64,000 bases of DNA from an uncultured Phocaeicola sp. (GTDB lineage Bacteria > Bacteroidota > Bacteroidia > Bacteroidales > Bacteroidaceae). The notes below the pieces were generated by a model. That model made no database searches. It had not been told where the DNA came from and saw only the letters and a list, made by a program, of their open reading frames with translations. The position numbers and the translations under genes are program-made. The stretch is from the NCBI GenBank assembly GCA_944320885.1, contig CALUJE010000001.1, forward strand, positions 62,001 to 126,000, given 5' to 3'. Positions 43,093-53,212 of this stretch are shown piece after piece (the stretch's first letter is position 1; each line of letters opens with the position of its first letter).

Positions 43093-45027
43093 TTAATTTA
43101 TCTCATCCTCTTCAGGAACATCTTCCTCTATCACCAGATTGTTGATAATGAAGTTCTGACGTTCCATGGTATTTTTTCCCATATAAAACTCAAGCAGTTC
43201 CTTCACGGTATCGGTCTTGCGAAGCGTTACCTGCTCCAGACGCATATCCTTACCTATGAAATGCTTGAACTCATCAGGCGATATCTCACCCAGACCCTTG
43301 AATCGTGTGATTTCCGGATTGGGACTTAATTTCCTGATGGCAGCTATTCTCTCTTCTTCAGAATAGCAGTATATGGTTTCAAACTCCGACTTTCCTTTCG
43401 ACTGCGAATCGGCATCGTCGGTCTTTCCTTTCTTCTTCTTGTTACGCACACGGAAAAGAGGAGTCTGCAAAATGTATACATGTCCTTTCTTTATCAAATC
43501 GGGGAAGAATTGCAAAAAGAAAGTTATCATCAGCAGGCGGATGTGCATGCCGTCCACATCGGCATCGGTAGCTACAATCACCTTGTTGTAACGCAATCCC
43601 TCAATGCCGTCTTCTATATTGAGCGCAGCCTGCAACAGGTTGAACTCTTCGTTTTCATACACAACCTTCTTTGTAAGGCCGTATGAGTTCAAAGGCTTTC
43701 CACGCAGGCTGAATACGGCCTGTGTGTTTACATCACGGCTCTTTGTAATGGAACCGCTGGCCGAATCTCCCTCAGTAATGAAGATACAGCTATCTTCCAG
43801 GTTATCTCCTTTTGCGTCATTCAGATGTACACGGCAGTCACGCAGCTTACGGTTGTGCAGATTGGCTTTCTTGGCACGTTCACGGGCAAGTTTCGTCACT
43901 CCGGCAATGGCTTTACGTTCTTTCTCAGATTCCTGAATCTTCTGCATCATTACCTCTGCCACATCGGTTTCAATATGAAGATAATTGTCTACCTCCGTTT
44001 TGATGAAATCACCCACAAACTTATTCAGGTTCGGACCGTCGGGCGCCATTTTCAGAGAGCCAAGTTTTACTTTGGTCTGACTTTCGAATACCGGTTCCTG
44101 CACGTTGATGGCAATAGCTCCTACAAGTCCGTTTCGTATATCGGCATAATCAAGATTCTTATTGAAAAACTCCTTGATGGTACGCGCCAAATGTTCCTTA
44201 AAAGCACTCTGATGCGTTCCTCCCTGTGTGGTATGCTGGCCGTTGACAAAAGAATGATACTCCTCACCATACTGGTTGGTATGCGTAAATGCAATCTCAA
44301 TATCCTCACCCTTCAGATGCACAATGGGGTAGAGTGGAGTAGAGGTCATGGTATCGTTCAGCAAATCTACCAGACCATTTCTTGAAACAATGCGCCGTCC
44401 GTTATACACAATAGACAATCCGGTATTCAGATAAGTATAGTTACGGAGCATGGTCTCAATATATTCCGGACGGAAGCTATAATGCTCAAAAAGTGTATTG
44501 TCCGGTTCAAAGAATATATAGGTTCCTGTCGGTTCCTCACTGTCAAGAGTCATATCGCTGACCAATATGCCCTTTTCAAAAACGGCCTCACGCATTTTCC
44601 CGTCACGGAAACTTCTTACGACAAAACGTACACTCAGGGCATTCACAGCCTTTATTCCGACCCCGTTCAGACCAACACTTTTCTTAAAGGCTTTGCTGTC
44701 ATACTTTCCTCCGGTATTCAATACACTGACTGCCTCTATCAGCTTTCCCTGTGGGATACCACGTCCGTAATCACGCACGCTCACACGCAAGTTATCTTCT
44801 ACATTAATCTCGATTTTCTTGCCGGCGTGCATCTTGAACTCGTCAATGCTGTTGTCAATCACTTCTTTCAACAGCACATAGATTCCATCTTCCGGATAAC
44901 TGCCATCACCCAATTTACCGATATACATTCCCGGACGGGTACGCACGTGCTCCATATCACTCAAATGACGGATATTGTCATCATTATATTCGACCGATGT
45001 ATTTAGTTGCTGCTGATTGTCTTCCAT
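43093..45027 (-). CDS. parE: DNA topoisomerase IV subunit B (GyrB/ParE type)
   Basis: 644 residues. The GHKL ATPase domain has [24 protein letters not shown] and [12 protein letters not shown]; the TOPRIM domain has [11 protein letters not shown] and [12 protein letters not shown]. The C-terminus ends in the usual tower-less form. With ParA/ParC it decatenates chromosomes. The gene is shorter than typical GyrB and the neighbour set fits topo IV, but GyrB versus ParE was judged by sequence look only. Confidence 0.9.
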   Translation of the reverse strand: MEDNQQQLNTSVEYNDDNIRHLSDMEHVRTRPGMYIGKLGDGSYPEDGIYVLLKEVIDNSIDEFKMHAGKKIEINVEDNLRVSVRDYGRGIPQGKLIEAVSVLNTGGKYDSKAFKKSVGLNGVGIKAVNALSVRFVVRSFRDGKMREAVFEKGILVSDMTLDSEEPTGTYIFFEPDNTLFEHYSFRPEYIETMLRNYTYLNTGLSIVYNGRRIVSRNGLVDLLNDTMTSTPLYPIVHLKGEDIEIAFTHTNQYGEEYHSFVNGQHTTQGGTHQSAFKEHLARTIKEFFNKNLDYADIRNGLVGAIAINVQEPVFESQTKVKLGSLKMAPDGPNLNKFVGDFIKTEVDNYLHIETDVAEVMMQKIQESEKERKAIAGVTKLARERAKKANLHNRKLRDCRVHLNDAKGDNLEDSCIFITEGDSASGSITKSRDVNTQAVFSLRGKPLNSYGLTKKVVYENEEFNLLQAALNIEDGIEGLRYNKVIVATDADVDGMHIRLLMITFFLQFFPDLIKKGHVYILQTPLFRVRNKKKKGKTDDADSQSKGKSEFETIYCYSEEERIAAIRKLSPNPEITRFKGLGEISPDEFKHFIGKDMRLEQVTLRKTDTVKELLEFYMGKNTMERQNFIINNLVIEEDVPEEDEIN

Positions 45028-45087
45028 GATTAACCTGTTTTATACCGTAAAATTACAAAATTGCATTTAAAAAGACCTCACTTTTTC

Positions 45088-46218
45088 TTATAAAGCTTTT
45101 TTATAGGCTCTTCTGCGCTTATGTTGGGTATGTTCAAAATAGTCCCACTGTCTTTGCACAGCTTCATTCATTTCCAGTTCCGGATTACTCTCGGCCCATA
45201 CATAGCCTTTCTGATTATAGACTTTAATCAAATCAGAAAAGAGTAGTCCGTTTACACCTTTGTTCCTATATTCCGGTTTAACGGCAACCAGCAACAAGTC
45301 CAGCGTATCAGGATGTTTCCAGAAAAGAGCCTTCAACAAATGGAACCATCCAAAAGGAAAGAATTTTCCTTTGGCTTTCTGCAATGCTTCCGACAAGGAA
45401 GGCATGGAAATTCCTACAGCCACAAGCTCACCTTCGGCATCGGTTACCAATGTCACCATATCAAGGTCGAGAATAGGCAGATACATCTTCACATACTGCC
45501 TGATTTGTCCTTCACTCAAGGGAGAATAGCCGTAAAGCGGCGCATAGGCTTCATTTACTAGCTCGAAAATTTTCTGTCCGTACTCACGGGCTATTTTCTT
45601 TGACGACTTGTATTTCTTTATCTGCAATCCGAATTTTTTCTGTACCAGAGCCGATATGCGCTTATGCTTATCGGGCTCATCGGTCGGGACTTTTATTCTG
45701 TATTCCACCCAATCTACGTCTTTCTCCATACCGTAGCGCTCCATATGCTTGCTATAATACGGATAATTGTAGATTGTAGCCATTGTGCTCAGCTGGTCAA
45801 ATCCTTCGACCAACATACCTTCAGCATCCATATCCGTAAATCCCAAAGGTCCCTGCATGGCTTCCATACCTCTTTCACGGCCCCAGTTCTCAACGGTTTG
45901 AAGCAATGCCGCAGAAACTTCTTCGTCATCAATAAAATCTATCCATCCGAAACGCACGTTCTTTACTTTCCAACGTTCATTGGCACGATGATTGATGATA
46001 GCTGCTACACGGCCCACCAGACGCCCGTCCTTATATGCCAGGAAATAATCCGCCTCACAAAACTCAAACGCCGCATTTTTATTGCGGTCGTATGTATTGA
46101 GCATGTCACCTAACAAATCGGGAACTGAATAAGGGTTGTTCTTATATAATTCATAATTAAATCGGATAAAAGTTTTCAGTTCCTTGCGTGAGGTTACTTT
46201 CTTGATTGTTATTGCCAT
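45088..46218 (-). CDS. GNAT-like N-acetyltransferase (YghO type)
   Basis: 376 residues from ATG at 46218 (MAITIKKVTSRKEL). An ATG farther upstream would lie on the -7 box and is rejected. The protein has two acetyltransferase-like halves: GPLGFTDMDAEGMLVEGFD in the middle and VAVKPEYRNKGVNGLLFSDL near the C-terminus, which is the acetyl-CoA site pattern. The acceptor substrate is unknown. It is transcribed alone. Confidence 0.78.
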   Translation of the reverse strand: MAITIKKVTSRKELKTFIRFNYELYKNNPYSVPDLLGDMLNTYDRNKNAAFEFCEADYFLAYKDGRLVGRVAAIINHRANERWKVKNVRFGWIDFIDDEEVSAALLQTVENWGRERGMEAMQGPLGFTDMDAEGMLVEGFDQLSTMATIYNYPYYSKHMERYGMEKDVDWVEYRIKVPTDEPDKHKRISALVQKKFGLQIKKYKSSKKIAREYGQKIFELVNEAYAPLYGYSPLSEGQIRQYVKMYLPILDLDMVTLVTDAEGELVAVGISMPSLSEALQKAKGKFFPFGWFHLLKALFWKHPDTLDLLLVAVKPEYRNKGVNGLLFSDLIKVYNQKGYVWAESNPELEMNEAVQRQWDYFEHTQHKRRRAYKKAL

Positions 46219-46250
46219 TATAGTTTTATTTTCACATACATTTGAGTGCA

Positions 46251-46258
46251 CAAAGATA
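46251..46258 (-). promoter_or_regulatory. -7 box TATCTTTG for the acetyltransferase
   Basis: Perfect minus-strand TATCTTTG, 33 bp upstream of the chosen ATG at 46218. This position decides the start of the gene. Confidence 0.65.
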
Positions 46259-46299
46259 GTGAATATTGCTCGTCTGTTACTGATTTACCTGCAAGAAAT

Positions 46300-47487
46300 C
46301 TATATTTTTTCACATTTTACGATTACCTTGCTCTCATCATACAACGTTGTAGCAAACAAATAGATATTTCCTCCTTCTGCCAGTCTGAAACGCTTGCGAA
46401 GCTCTGCCACCGAAGCCGGAAAGTTTCTGACAGTCAAATTAGCCTGCTTCAGTGAAGCCATCATTTCCTTAAGTTCCTTTTTCTTAAATCCCACCGTTTC
46501 TTTTACCTCAAAGATACGGCCCGGAAAATCTTCATACAGCGTGTCAGAGGTATAAAGATGACTGTTGGGATGAAGCTTTTCAATCTGATAATGAGCTGCA
46601 AGCGAACGAAAGGCCCCAGCTTTGAGAAGCGAAGAGTTGGGCTCATACAGATAACGCCTTATTTCAGAAACGAAGGTACATTGTGCACGCATCTCATCTT
46701 CGGGAGTGAAGGAAAATGACTGACGGCCTCGAGAAGTAAGGTTTATACAATGAAATCTGCGTTCATGAACAGGCTTGCCCGACATAAGCAGTAACAGCTC
46801 CTTACATTCATTGTTTACTGAAACAACATGTACCTCACGCACCGCCGGAAGGTCTTTCAATGCCAGAGTAATATCAAGCATTGGAGACAACTTAATCATC
46901 ACCGTTTCGGCCTTCTGCAGCAAAAGTTCATTGAGAGCACTCACATCGGGCGTACAGTCACTTATGGCCACTGTCTTCCCTCCATGACTGTCACGGCGGG
47001 CAGGGTCAAGGAACAGGCATGTTACCGGCTTCATGGTCTGAAGAAATGTTTCAGCCTCAACATTATGCACCTCAACGTGTCCACAACCGAGCAACGGGAA
47101 GTTATGCCGTGCCAGCTCACAAAGCAGTTCGTTGCGCTCTACATACAAAGCCTGTCTAAAGCCGGCCGATATGTACGAAGCATCTACTCCAAAGCCGCCG
47201 GTCAGGTCGGCAAAAGATTCTCCCTTACCGGCAACCTCTGCCTTATATAAGGCCGTAGGTTCTGACGAACACTGCTCCATAGACAAATGTGGAGGATAAA
47301 GCACTCCTTCTGTATTGCTCCAACGGGGCAGCTTCTGACAGGCCGTCTGCCATCCGGCTATCTGCTGAAGGGCAAAAGGCATGTCGACCTCTTTAAACCG
47401 CAATGCCTGAAGGGCCAGGTCATGTACTTTTTCATGACGGTGCTGTGCTATAAAACCGACTGTATCATCATTGGGATATAAACTCAT
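46300..47487 (-). CDS. THUMP-like-domain SAM-dependent methyltransferase
   Basis: 395 residues. The class I methyltransferase core is visible: FADLTGGFGVDASYIS (motif I), YVERNELLCELARHNF and CLFLDPARRDSHGGK (catalytic-loop-like DPAR). The C-terminal part resembles the THUMP-like domain in these proteins. Members are common in Bacteroidetes; the target, probably an RNA, is unknown. It follows the MBL lipoprotein gene by 28 bp. Confidence 0.82.
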   Translation of the reverse strand: MSLYPNDDTVGFIAQHRHEKVHDLALQALRFKEVDMPFALQQIAGWQTACQKLPRWSNTEGVLYPPHLSMEQCSSEPTALYKAEVAGKGESFADLTGGFGVDASYISAGFRQALYVERNELLCELARHNFPLLGCGHVEVHNVEAETFLQTMKPVTCLFLDPARRDSHGGKTVAISDCTPDVSALNELLLQKAETVMIKLSPMLDITLALKDLPAVREVHVVSVNNECKELLLLMSGKPVHERRFHCINLTSRGRQSFSFTPEDEMRAQCTFVSEIRRYLYEPNSSLLKAGAFRSLAAHYQIEKLHPNSHLYTSDTLYEDFPGRIFEVKETVGFKKKELKEMMASLKQANLTVRNFPASVAELRKRFRLAEGGNIYLFATTLYDESKVIVKCEKI

Positions 47488-47515
47488 GCTTCCAACAGTT
47501 TTAAACTCTAATTCA

Positions 47516-48379
47516 TCAACGGAAAGCCGGAGCGGGTAAATGCATTCCTGCTATAGTCAGTCCGTTCTCTTTCGCATAGTTCAGAAAAGATTTGCGTGAT
47601 TCGATGGCAGCTTTCTTATCCATATCAAACGAAGCACAAATTTCAGGATTGACCATCTGCAAGGCTGCTCCATGAATCAGGTCACCTATAATCAACAGCT
47701 TACCTGTCTGATAAACAGTATGTCCGGGTGTATGTCCCACAGCTTTCATGGCAACAACATTACCTGGTAAAGTATCACCAAACTCAAATAAATGCAAGCG
47801 GTCTTTATAAGCTGACATTACACGCTCTGCCTGTTCTTTCGCATCATCGGGCATAACCATCCATCCGTCATATTCCATCTTGGCCGCATACACCTGCGCA
47901 TTGGGGGATATCACACTGTCGCCTTTCAGCATACCTCCTATGTGGTCACCGTGAAAGTGAGTAAGATAGATATATTTAATGTCTGCCGGAGCAATCCCAA
48001 GCGACTGCAAACGACTCGTCAGGCAACTGTTTTTCAATCCTTTTCCGGTATCAAACAGAATAGTGGCATCTGCTGTCTTTACTAAAAATGTACTCATTGA
48101 AGAGGGGATTCCATTCTGAACTCCAAGACTGTCTATCAACTTATCCGAAGCATCAGAAAATAAACTGACGGGCATCAGATGCTCTCCCTCATTGTCTTGA
48201 ATCCATGTTACCTCCATGCCATCAAGGCGGATGGTTTTGATTCCGTTATCAGTTATCTGCATACTGTCTGCCATCGCTTCTGTCTTTTGCTGTTTACCTG
48301 CATTTCCACTACAAGCCGAAAGGAGCAATGCAGCTACTCCCACCAGCATCCAGCTTTTCTTTCTACTCATACGTATCAA
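47516..48379 (-). CDS. Metallo-beta-lactamase-fold lipoprotein
   Basis: 287 residues. The lipobox ends in LLLSAC (Cys23). The zinc motif THFHGDHIGG, a downstream His in GHTPGHTV and Asp in IIGDLIHGAAL are as in AHL-lactonase-like hydrolases. The C-terminus stops at GMHLPAPAFR, right after the last conserved His motif, slightly earlier than I would expect for this fold; a short C-terminal loss is possible. Either Met1 or Met4 may be the start. Substrate unknown. Confidence 0.82.
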   Translation of the reverse strand: MIRMSRKKSWMLVGVAALLLSACSGNAGKQQKTEAMADSMQITDNGIKTIRLDGMEVTWIQDNEGEHLMPVSLFSDASDKLIDSLGVQNGIPSSMSTFLVKTADATILFDTGKGLKNSCLTSRLQSLGIAPADIKYIYLTHFHGDHIGGMLKGDSVISPNAQVYAAKMEYDGWMVMPDDAKEQAERVMSAYKDRLHLFEFGDTLPGNVVAMKAVGHTPGHTVYQTGKLLIIGDLIHGAALQMVNPEICASFDMDKKAAIESRKSFLNYAKENGLTIAGMHLPAPAFR

Positions 48380-48532
48380 TTTTATAAGTTAACACTGATT
48401 ACAAATATGCACATTTTCATTCAGCGCCTGTGCAGTTATGCAAATATACACATTAAAGTCGTCGTCACGAATTCTGTCTTATTAAAAGCCTCATCCAAAG
48501 AGACTGATTCCACATACCCAAGCAATAGAAAA

Positions 48533-48616
48533 CTGAGCCTTAACTCCCAGTGCGCTGGGCCTTGGTCGCCACCGTGCTGAGCCTTGGCTGCCAGCATGCT
48601 GGGAGTTAAGGCTCAG
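48533..48616. repeat. Period-22 palindromic intergenic array (GC-rich family)
   Basis: Cores centred at 48552.5, 48574.5 and 48596.5, exactly 22 bp apart (CCAGTGCGCTGG, CCACCGTGCTGA, CCAGCATGCTGG). Perfect 18-bp outer arms, CTGAGCCTTAACTCCCAG at 48533-48550 and its complement at 48599-48616, allow one long hairpin. Bases 48553-48582 match 3-32 exactly in inverted orientation. It lies between two minus-strand genes (MATE upstream, MBL downstream). Confidence 0.85.
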
Positions 48617-48663
48617 CAATGCATATACAGAATAATATATAATTATTTGATAAACAACAATAT

Positions 48664-49995
48664 TCAGATTTTGGTATCACGCCAATTCCCGTTGCGCATA
48701 TAATAATAGCTGAACAATAGAATAAACAAGGCATACACATGCTCATTGGTCCAGCAGTAAGCCACATCAAGTTTCAGATAAACAATGATAAAGTAACTGT
48801 AAGCTACATAAATCACCAGAGTGACCATCTCAAGAAGAAAAGCCTTTTGCGTATTTCCGGTTCCGGAAACCGACTGAAAATAGATATTGGCAGGTACACT
48901 GATTAAATAAATCGTACACAATACCCATAAAGACGGAACTCCATCGACTATAATTTCGGGGATGTCAGTAAATATACTGATAATAAACTGAGGGAAAAGT
49001 GCATAAACTAATACAAGCGACAATACGAAAACATAAGCCAGTCGGATATGCTGCCAGATGGTTACATGCACGTAATCATGTTTGCCTGCGCCTATAAGAT
49101 TACTGACCAGGGAACCACAAGTAGATGCAAACGCCATCATTATCATGAAAGGGAAACCCGACAGACTGCGTATTACGTTCGTAATGGCCAGAGAACGCTC
49201 ACCAAGATGCTCTACGAAAAGGAAGAACAGGAACCATGTGGACAGTGAAAAGAAATTCTGTATCATGGTCCACAATGATATCTTGAAAATATTCTGCAAG
49301 ACACGCCCCTTAAAATGCACAAAACGGTTGATACCGTATTTCGAACAGTCAATCTTCCGCGACGTATATACTATAAAGAATATAAGTGAAACGAGCTCCG
49401 CCAATGAAGACCCGATAGCAGCTCCTGCGATACCCAAAGCCGGGAATCCGAATTTACCGAATATCAGAACATAATTAAACAGCACGTTCGAAAGCACCAT
49501 AATAATGGAATTCAACGTCAGTGTCTTAGTCTGGGTAGTTCCTATATAGAATGCACGGAACATGGCTGCCGCAAAAGAAAAGAAGAAACCGTATACACGC
49601 CAGTCTATGTAACTGATGGCTGCCTCATAGATGTGTTCAGATGAGACAACCTTCTTTAGCAAAAGCGGTGACAGCCAATGGGAGGCAAAAAACATAACCA
49701 CGGCCAATGCAAAAAGAAAATAAATGCCGTGATAGAATACATTGCCTATATCTTTATAGTTACGTTCACCATTACGGCGTGCAATGATAATCTGTGCTCC
49801 TATGCTAAAGCCGAATCCTACCATGAAAATAGCCAGATAATATACGCCGGCTATGGCCGAAGCTCCCAGTTCCACTTCACCTACACGCCCCAGAAAAGCT
49901 GTATCAGTCATACCTATCAGCTGTTCCATGACCAGACTGATGAGACACGGATAGGCTATTTTCCAGATATCCTTATTGCTATATACCGTTTTCAT
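48664..49995 (-). CDS. MATE-family multidrug/organic cation exporter
   Basis: 443 residues with about 12 membrane segments. The family pattern is present: an N-terminal LISLVMEQLIGMTDTAFLGRVGEVELGASAIAG, and a matching second half with FIMMMAFASTCGSLVSNLIGAGKHD. It uses a Na+ or H+ gradient to export compounds across the inner membrane. The substrate is unknown. A -7 box lies just upstream. Confidence 0.9.
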   Translation of the reverse strand: MKTVYSNKDIWKIAYPCLISLVMEQLIGMTDTAFLGRVGEVELGASAIAGVYYLAIFMVGFGFSIGAQIIIARRNGERNYKDIGNVFYHGIYFLFALAVVMFFASHWLSPLLLKKVVSSEHIYEAAISYIDWRVYGFFFSFAAAMFRAFYIGTTQTKTLTLNSIIMVLSNVLFNYVLIFGKFGFPALGIAGAAIGSSLAELVSLIFFIVYTSRKIDCSKYGINRFVHFKGRVLQNIFKISLWTMIQNFFSLSTWFLFFLFVEHLGERSLAITNVIRSLSGFPFMIMMAFASTCGSLVSNLIGAGKHDYVHVTIWQHIRLAYVFVLSLVLVYALFPQFIISIFTDIPEIIVDGVPSLWVLCTIYLISVPANIYFQSVSGTGNTQKAFLLEMVTLVIYVAYSYFIIVYLKLDVAYCWTNEHVYALFILLFSYYYMRNGNWRDTKI

Positions 49996-50020
49996 TCAAA
50001 CTTTATGGTTATTTTGTCAG

Positions 50021-50028
50021 CAAAGATA
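50021..50028 (-). promoter_or_regulatory. -7 box TATCTTTG for the MATE gene
   Basis: Perfect minus-strand TATCTTTG, 26 bp upstream of the MATE start codon. Confidence 0.6.
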
Positions 50029-50146
50029 CGATGCTTTGGGCAAACAAAACAGCATATACTTTCAAAATAAAAGCAGACAGAAAGAAAATAATGAGATAAC
50101 CCCCTCAAAAAAATCGTTATATCTTTCATACTTATCATTTATTTAT

Positions 50147-50154
50147 TAGCTTTG
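50147..50154 (+). promoter_or_regulatory. -7 box TAGCTTTG for the alcohol dehydrogenase
   Basis: TAGCTTTG lies 28 bp before the ATG at 50182. Confidence 0.55.
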
Positions 50155-50181
50155 TCATATCACTGTTAAAAGCAATTTACT

Positions 50182-51354
50182 ATGACAAGTAATTCAATAT
50201 TCAGTTTGCACATCCCGACAAGGATACTTTTCGGATGTGGTGAGATTAAGAAGTTGGCAACTGAGAAAATGCCCGGTAAAAAAGCCATGATTGTTATTTC
50301 CGGCGGTACATCCATGAAGAAATACGGCTATCTGGACAAAGTTATCAACTACCTGAAGGAAAACAATGTAGAAAGTATCGTTTTCGACAAAATACTTCCC
50401 AACCCAATCAAGCAGCATGTCATGGAAGCCGCACAATTATGCCGGCAGGAAAAATGTGACATGATAGTAGGACTTGGAGGAGGAAGCTCCATTGACTCGG
50501 CCAAGGCTATCGCTATCATGGCATGCAATGAAGGAGACTATTGGGATTATATTCCATCCGGAAGCGGAAAAGGGTATCCCGTAAACAAGGTACTTCCGGT
50601 AATTGCTATTCCTACAACCGCCGGAACCGGTACGGAAGCTGACCCTTGGACAGTAATAACCAATGAAGAACTGAATGAAAAGATTGGATTCGGCTCACAG
50701 CTGACTTATCCGTATCTTTCAATCATCGACCCAGAACTGATGATATCCATTCCTCCACAGCTCACGGCTTATCAGGGATTCGATGCTTTCTTCCACGCTG
50801 CCGAAGGATTCATTGCCAACTGTGCAACTCCTGTCAGTGACTTGTATGCCATCGAAGCTATCCGCCTGCTTTACAAATATCTGCCGGTAGCCGTTAAAGA
50901 CGGACGCAATCTGAAAGCACGTGCCAAAGTAGCATGGGCCAGCACATTAGCCGGAATGGTTGAATCAACCTCATCATGCATCTCAGAACACTCTATGGAG
51001 CATGCCATGAGCGCATACTATCCACAATTGCCACACGGAGCAGGACTGATCGCAATCAGCGAAGCATATTTCGAAACATTCCGCAATGACTGTATGAAAC
51101 GCTACATGAAGATGTCGGAAGCCATGGTAGGCCTGAAGAGTAACCGACCCAGTGACTTCATTGATGCACTGGTACGCATGCAGAAAGAATGTGGTGTCTA
51201 CGGTATCAAGCTCAGTGACTGGGGTCTTAAAGCCGAAGACCTGCCGAAAATGGTACAAAACGCACGCAGCACAATGGGAGGCTTGTTCACACTCGATCCA
51301 CGTCCGTTGACCGATGAAGAAGTTCTCGATATTTACCAGAAATCGTATAAGTAA
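50182..51354 (+). CDS. Iron-containing alcohol dehydrogenase
   Basis: 390 residues. The NAD(P)-binding GLGGGSSIDSAKAIA, IPTTAGTGTEAD and the metal-binding Asp/His set (..GFDAFFHAAEGF.., ..EHSMEHAMSAYYPQLPHGAG..) are clear group III features. It reduces an aldehyde or ketone to the alcohol, or the reverse, with NAD(P)H. The form resembles butanol-dehydrogenase-type members; the physiological substrate is unknown. Single gene with its own promoter and terminator. Confidence 0.9.
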   Translation: MTSNSIFSLHIPTRILFGCGEIKKLATEKMPGKKAMIVISGGTSMKKYGYLDKVINYLKENNVESIVFDKILPNPIKQHVMEAAQLCRQEKCDMIVGLGGGSSIDSAKAIAIMACNEGDYWDYIPSGSGKGYPVNKVLPVIAIPTTAGTGTEADPWTVITNEELNEKIGFGSQLTYPYLSIIDPELMISIPPQLTAYQGFDAFFHAAEGFIANCATPVSDLYAIEAIRLLYKYLPVAVKDGRNLKARAKVAWASTLAGMVESTSSCISEHSMEHAMSAYYPQLPHGAGLIAISEAYFETFRNDCMKRYMKMSEAMVGLKSNRPSDFIDALVRMQKECGVYGIKLSDWGLKAEDLPKMVQNARSTMGGLFTLDPRPLTDEEVLDIYQKSYK

Positions 51355-51382
51355 ATATACCTGCTATAAACTTTAACTTATT

Positions 51383-51423
51383 TCCCGGTATAGTCTGTAT
51401 TTAATGACTGTACCGGGATTTTT
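51383..51423 (+). terminator. Rho-independent terminator of the alcohol dehydrogenase
   Basis: Stem TCCCGGTA (51383-51390) and TACCGGGA (51411-51418), then TTTTT. Confidence 0.85.
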
Positions 51424-51565
51424 CATGCAAAACGCACAGATATCAGCAATATTGCCAAAAACATAAAACAATAAAAGGAATCATTTTGTCACTATAAAAC
51501 AGGAAGATAAGACTTTTGGATGTTTAAATATATCTAACAAAAGATAATTGTTAAATAGTTTATAC

Positions 51566-51573
51566 TATCTTTG
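51566..51573 (+). promoter_or_regulatory. -7 box TATCTTTG for the acyl-CoA carboxylase operon
   Basis: Perfect TATCTTTG 49 bp before the ATG at 51623. An in-frame TTG at 51548 lies upstream of this box and is therefore not the start. Confidence 0.7.
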
Positions 51574-51622
51574 CACGCCGAAACGGAAAAAACTAAATAG
51601 AGATTTTATCAATAAACAAAAT

Positions 51623-53137
51623 ATGATACAAAAGGTATTAATTGCCAATCGAGGCGAAATAGCCGTTCGTATTATGCGTTCGTGCAAGGAAATGGGTATC
51701 CGTACGGTAGCCGTATTTTCTGAAGCCGACCGGACCGCCCGCCACGTCATGTATGCAGACGAGGCTTGTTTCATCGGACCGGCCGCATCTAAAGAAAGTT
51801 ATCTGAACATAGACAAAATCATTGCTGCTGCAAAAGAGCACAAGGCTGACGCAATCCATCCGGGATATGGATTCTTGTCTGAAAATGCAGAGTTTGCACG
51901 CCGATGCCGTCAGGAAGGTATTATATTTATCGGTCCTGCACCCGAAACAATGGAGGCTATGGGCGACAAGATATCGGCCCGCAAACGCATGATTGCAGCC
52001 GGAGTACCAGTCGTTCCGGGAACAGAAAAACCGTTGCAAAGTGCTGAAGAGGCTCTGCAAATAAGCAAACAAATAGGTTTTCCCGTCATGCTGAAAGCAT
52101 CAATGGGTGGTGGCGGAAAAGGTATGCGTCTTATCCACAGTGAAGAAGAAGTTGTAGAAGCATACAATACGGCACGTTCAGAATCAATGTCTTCATTCGG
52201 TGACGACACGGTATATATCGAAAAATTCGTAGAAGAACCTCATCATATTGAGTTTCAGATTCTGGGTGACAATCACGGAAACGTTATTCACCTGTTCGAC
52301 CGCGAATGCTCTGTGCAACGCCGTAATCAGAAAATCGTAGAAGAAAGCCCCTCGCCATTTCTTACTCCGGAACTGCGCCGCGAAATGGGAGAGAAGGCAG
52401 TAGCCGCAGCCAAAGCTGTCAACTACTCGGGAGCCGGAACTATCGAGTTTCTGGTAGACAAACACCGTCACTTCTATTTCCTGGAAATGAATACCCGTCT
52501 GCAGGTAGAACATCCCATCACTGAAGAGGTAGTGGGAGTGGACCTTGTGAAAGAACAGCTCCGCATAGCCAACGATGAAGTTCTCCATCTGAAACAGGAA
52601 GACCTGTACCAGCGCGGACATGCCATCGAATGCCGTATCTGTGCAGAAGATACAGAAAACAACTTCATGCCGTCACCGGGTATCATCAAACAGCTTACTG
52701 AGCCCAACGGTATCGGCGTAAGAATTGACAGCTACGTATATGAAGGTTATGAGATACCTATCTATTATGACCCGATGATTGGAAAACTCATCGTATGGGC
52801 TACAACACGCCAATTCGCCATCGAACGTATGCGCCGCGTACTCTATGAATATAAAATCACAGGTTTGAAGAACAATCTGAGCTACCTGCGACGCATCATG
52901 TTTACTCCCGATTTTGTAAAAGGTGAATACAATACGCTCTTCATCGCCAAAAACGCCAAGATGCTGCAACGCTCAAACGGCCACAATGAAGAGATTGAAA
53001 ATATCGCCATGATAGCTTCATATATCGACTATCTGATGAATCTGGAAGAAAATACCCCAAGCAATGCTGATAGTGACAACCGTCCTATCAGTCGCTGGCG
53101 CCAGTTCGGATTGCAAAAGGGAGTTCTGAGAATCTGA
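51623..53137 (+). CDS. Acyl-CoA carboxylase biotin carboxylase subunit
   Basis: 504 residues. The N-terminus is KVLIANRGEIAVRIMRSCKEMG; the ATP-grasp Gly loop is KASMGGGGKGMR; the biotin carboxylase signature is FLEMNTRLQVEHPITE. It carboxylates the biotin of the carrier encoded next. First gene of a three-gene operon with the carrier and the carboxyltransferase. The partner set is that of propionyl-CoA or methylmalonyl-CoA enzymes rather than the four-subunit acetyl-CoA carboxylase, but accC-like use cannot be excluded. Confidence 0.9.
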   Translation: MIQKVLIANRGEIAVRIMRSCKEMGIRTVAVFSEADRTARHVMYADEACFIGPAASKESYLNIDKIIAAAKEHKADAIHPGYGFLSENAEFARRCRQEGIIFIGPAPETMEAMGDKISARKRMIAAGVPVVPGTEKPLQSAEEALQISKQIGFPVMLKASMGGGGKGMRLIHSEEEVVEAYNTARSESMSSFGDDTVYIEKFVEEPHHIEFQILGDNHGNVIHLFDRECSVQRRNQKIVEESPSPFLTPELRREMGEKAVAAAKAVNYSGAGTIEFLVDKHRHFYFLEMNTRLQVEHPITEEVVGVDLVKEQLRIANDEVLHLKQEDLYQRGHAIECRICAEDTENNFMPSPGIIKQLTEPNGIGVRIDSYVYEGYEIPIYYDPMIGKLIVWATTRQFAIERMRRVLYEYKITGLKNNLSYLRRIMFTPDFVKGEYNTLFIAKNAKMLQRSNGHNEEIENIAMIASYIDYLMNLEENTPSNADSDNRPISRWRQFGLQKGVLRI

Positions 53138-53148
53138 TTATAAAAACA

Positions 53149-53184
53149 AGGCATACCTATACATAAATGTGTACAGGTATGCCG
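53149..53184 (+). other. Hairpin inside the carboxylase operon
   Basis: GGCATACCT (53150-53158) pairs with AGGTATGCC (53175-53183), in the 75-bp gap between the biotin carboxylase and carrier genes. The tail (GCTTCTTAAA) is not a strong T tract, so it may be a partial terminator or an RNA-processing or stability element that sets different subunit levels. Confidence 0.6.
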
Positions 53185-53212
53185 CTTCTTAAATTCAAAC
53201 AACGTTTATAAT

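Noticed and set aside
46219..46251. Upstream ATG for the acetyltransferase
   Set aside because: It overlaps the -7 promoter box at 46251-46258, so it would not be in the transcript.
51548..51622. Upstream TTG start for the biotin carboxylase
   Set aside because: It lies upstream of the TATCTTTG box at 51566 and would add unlike sequence before the conserved KVLIANRGEIA start.
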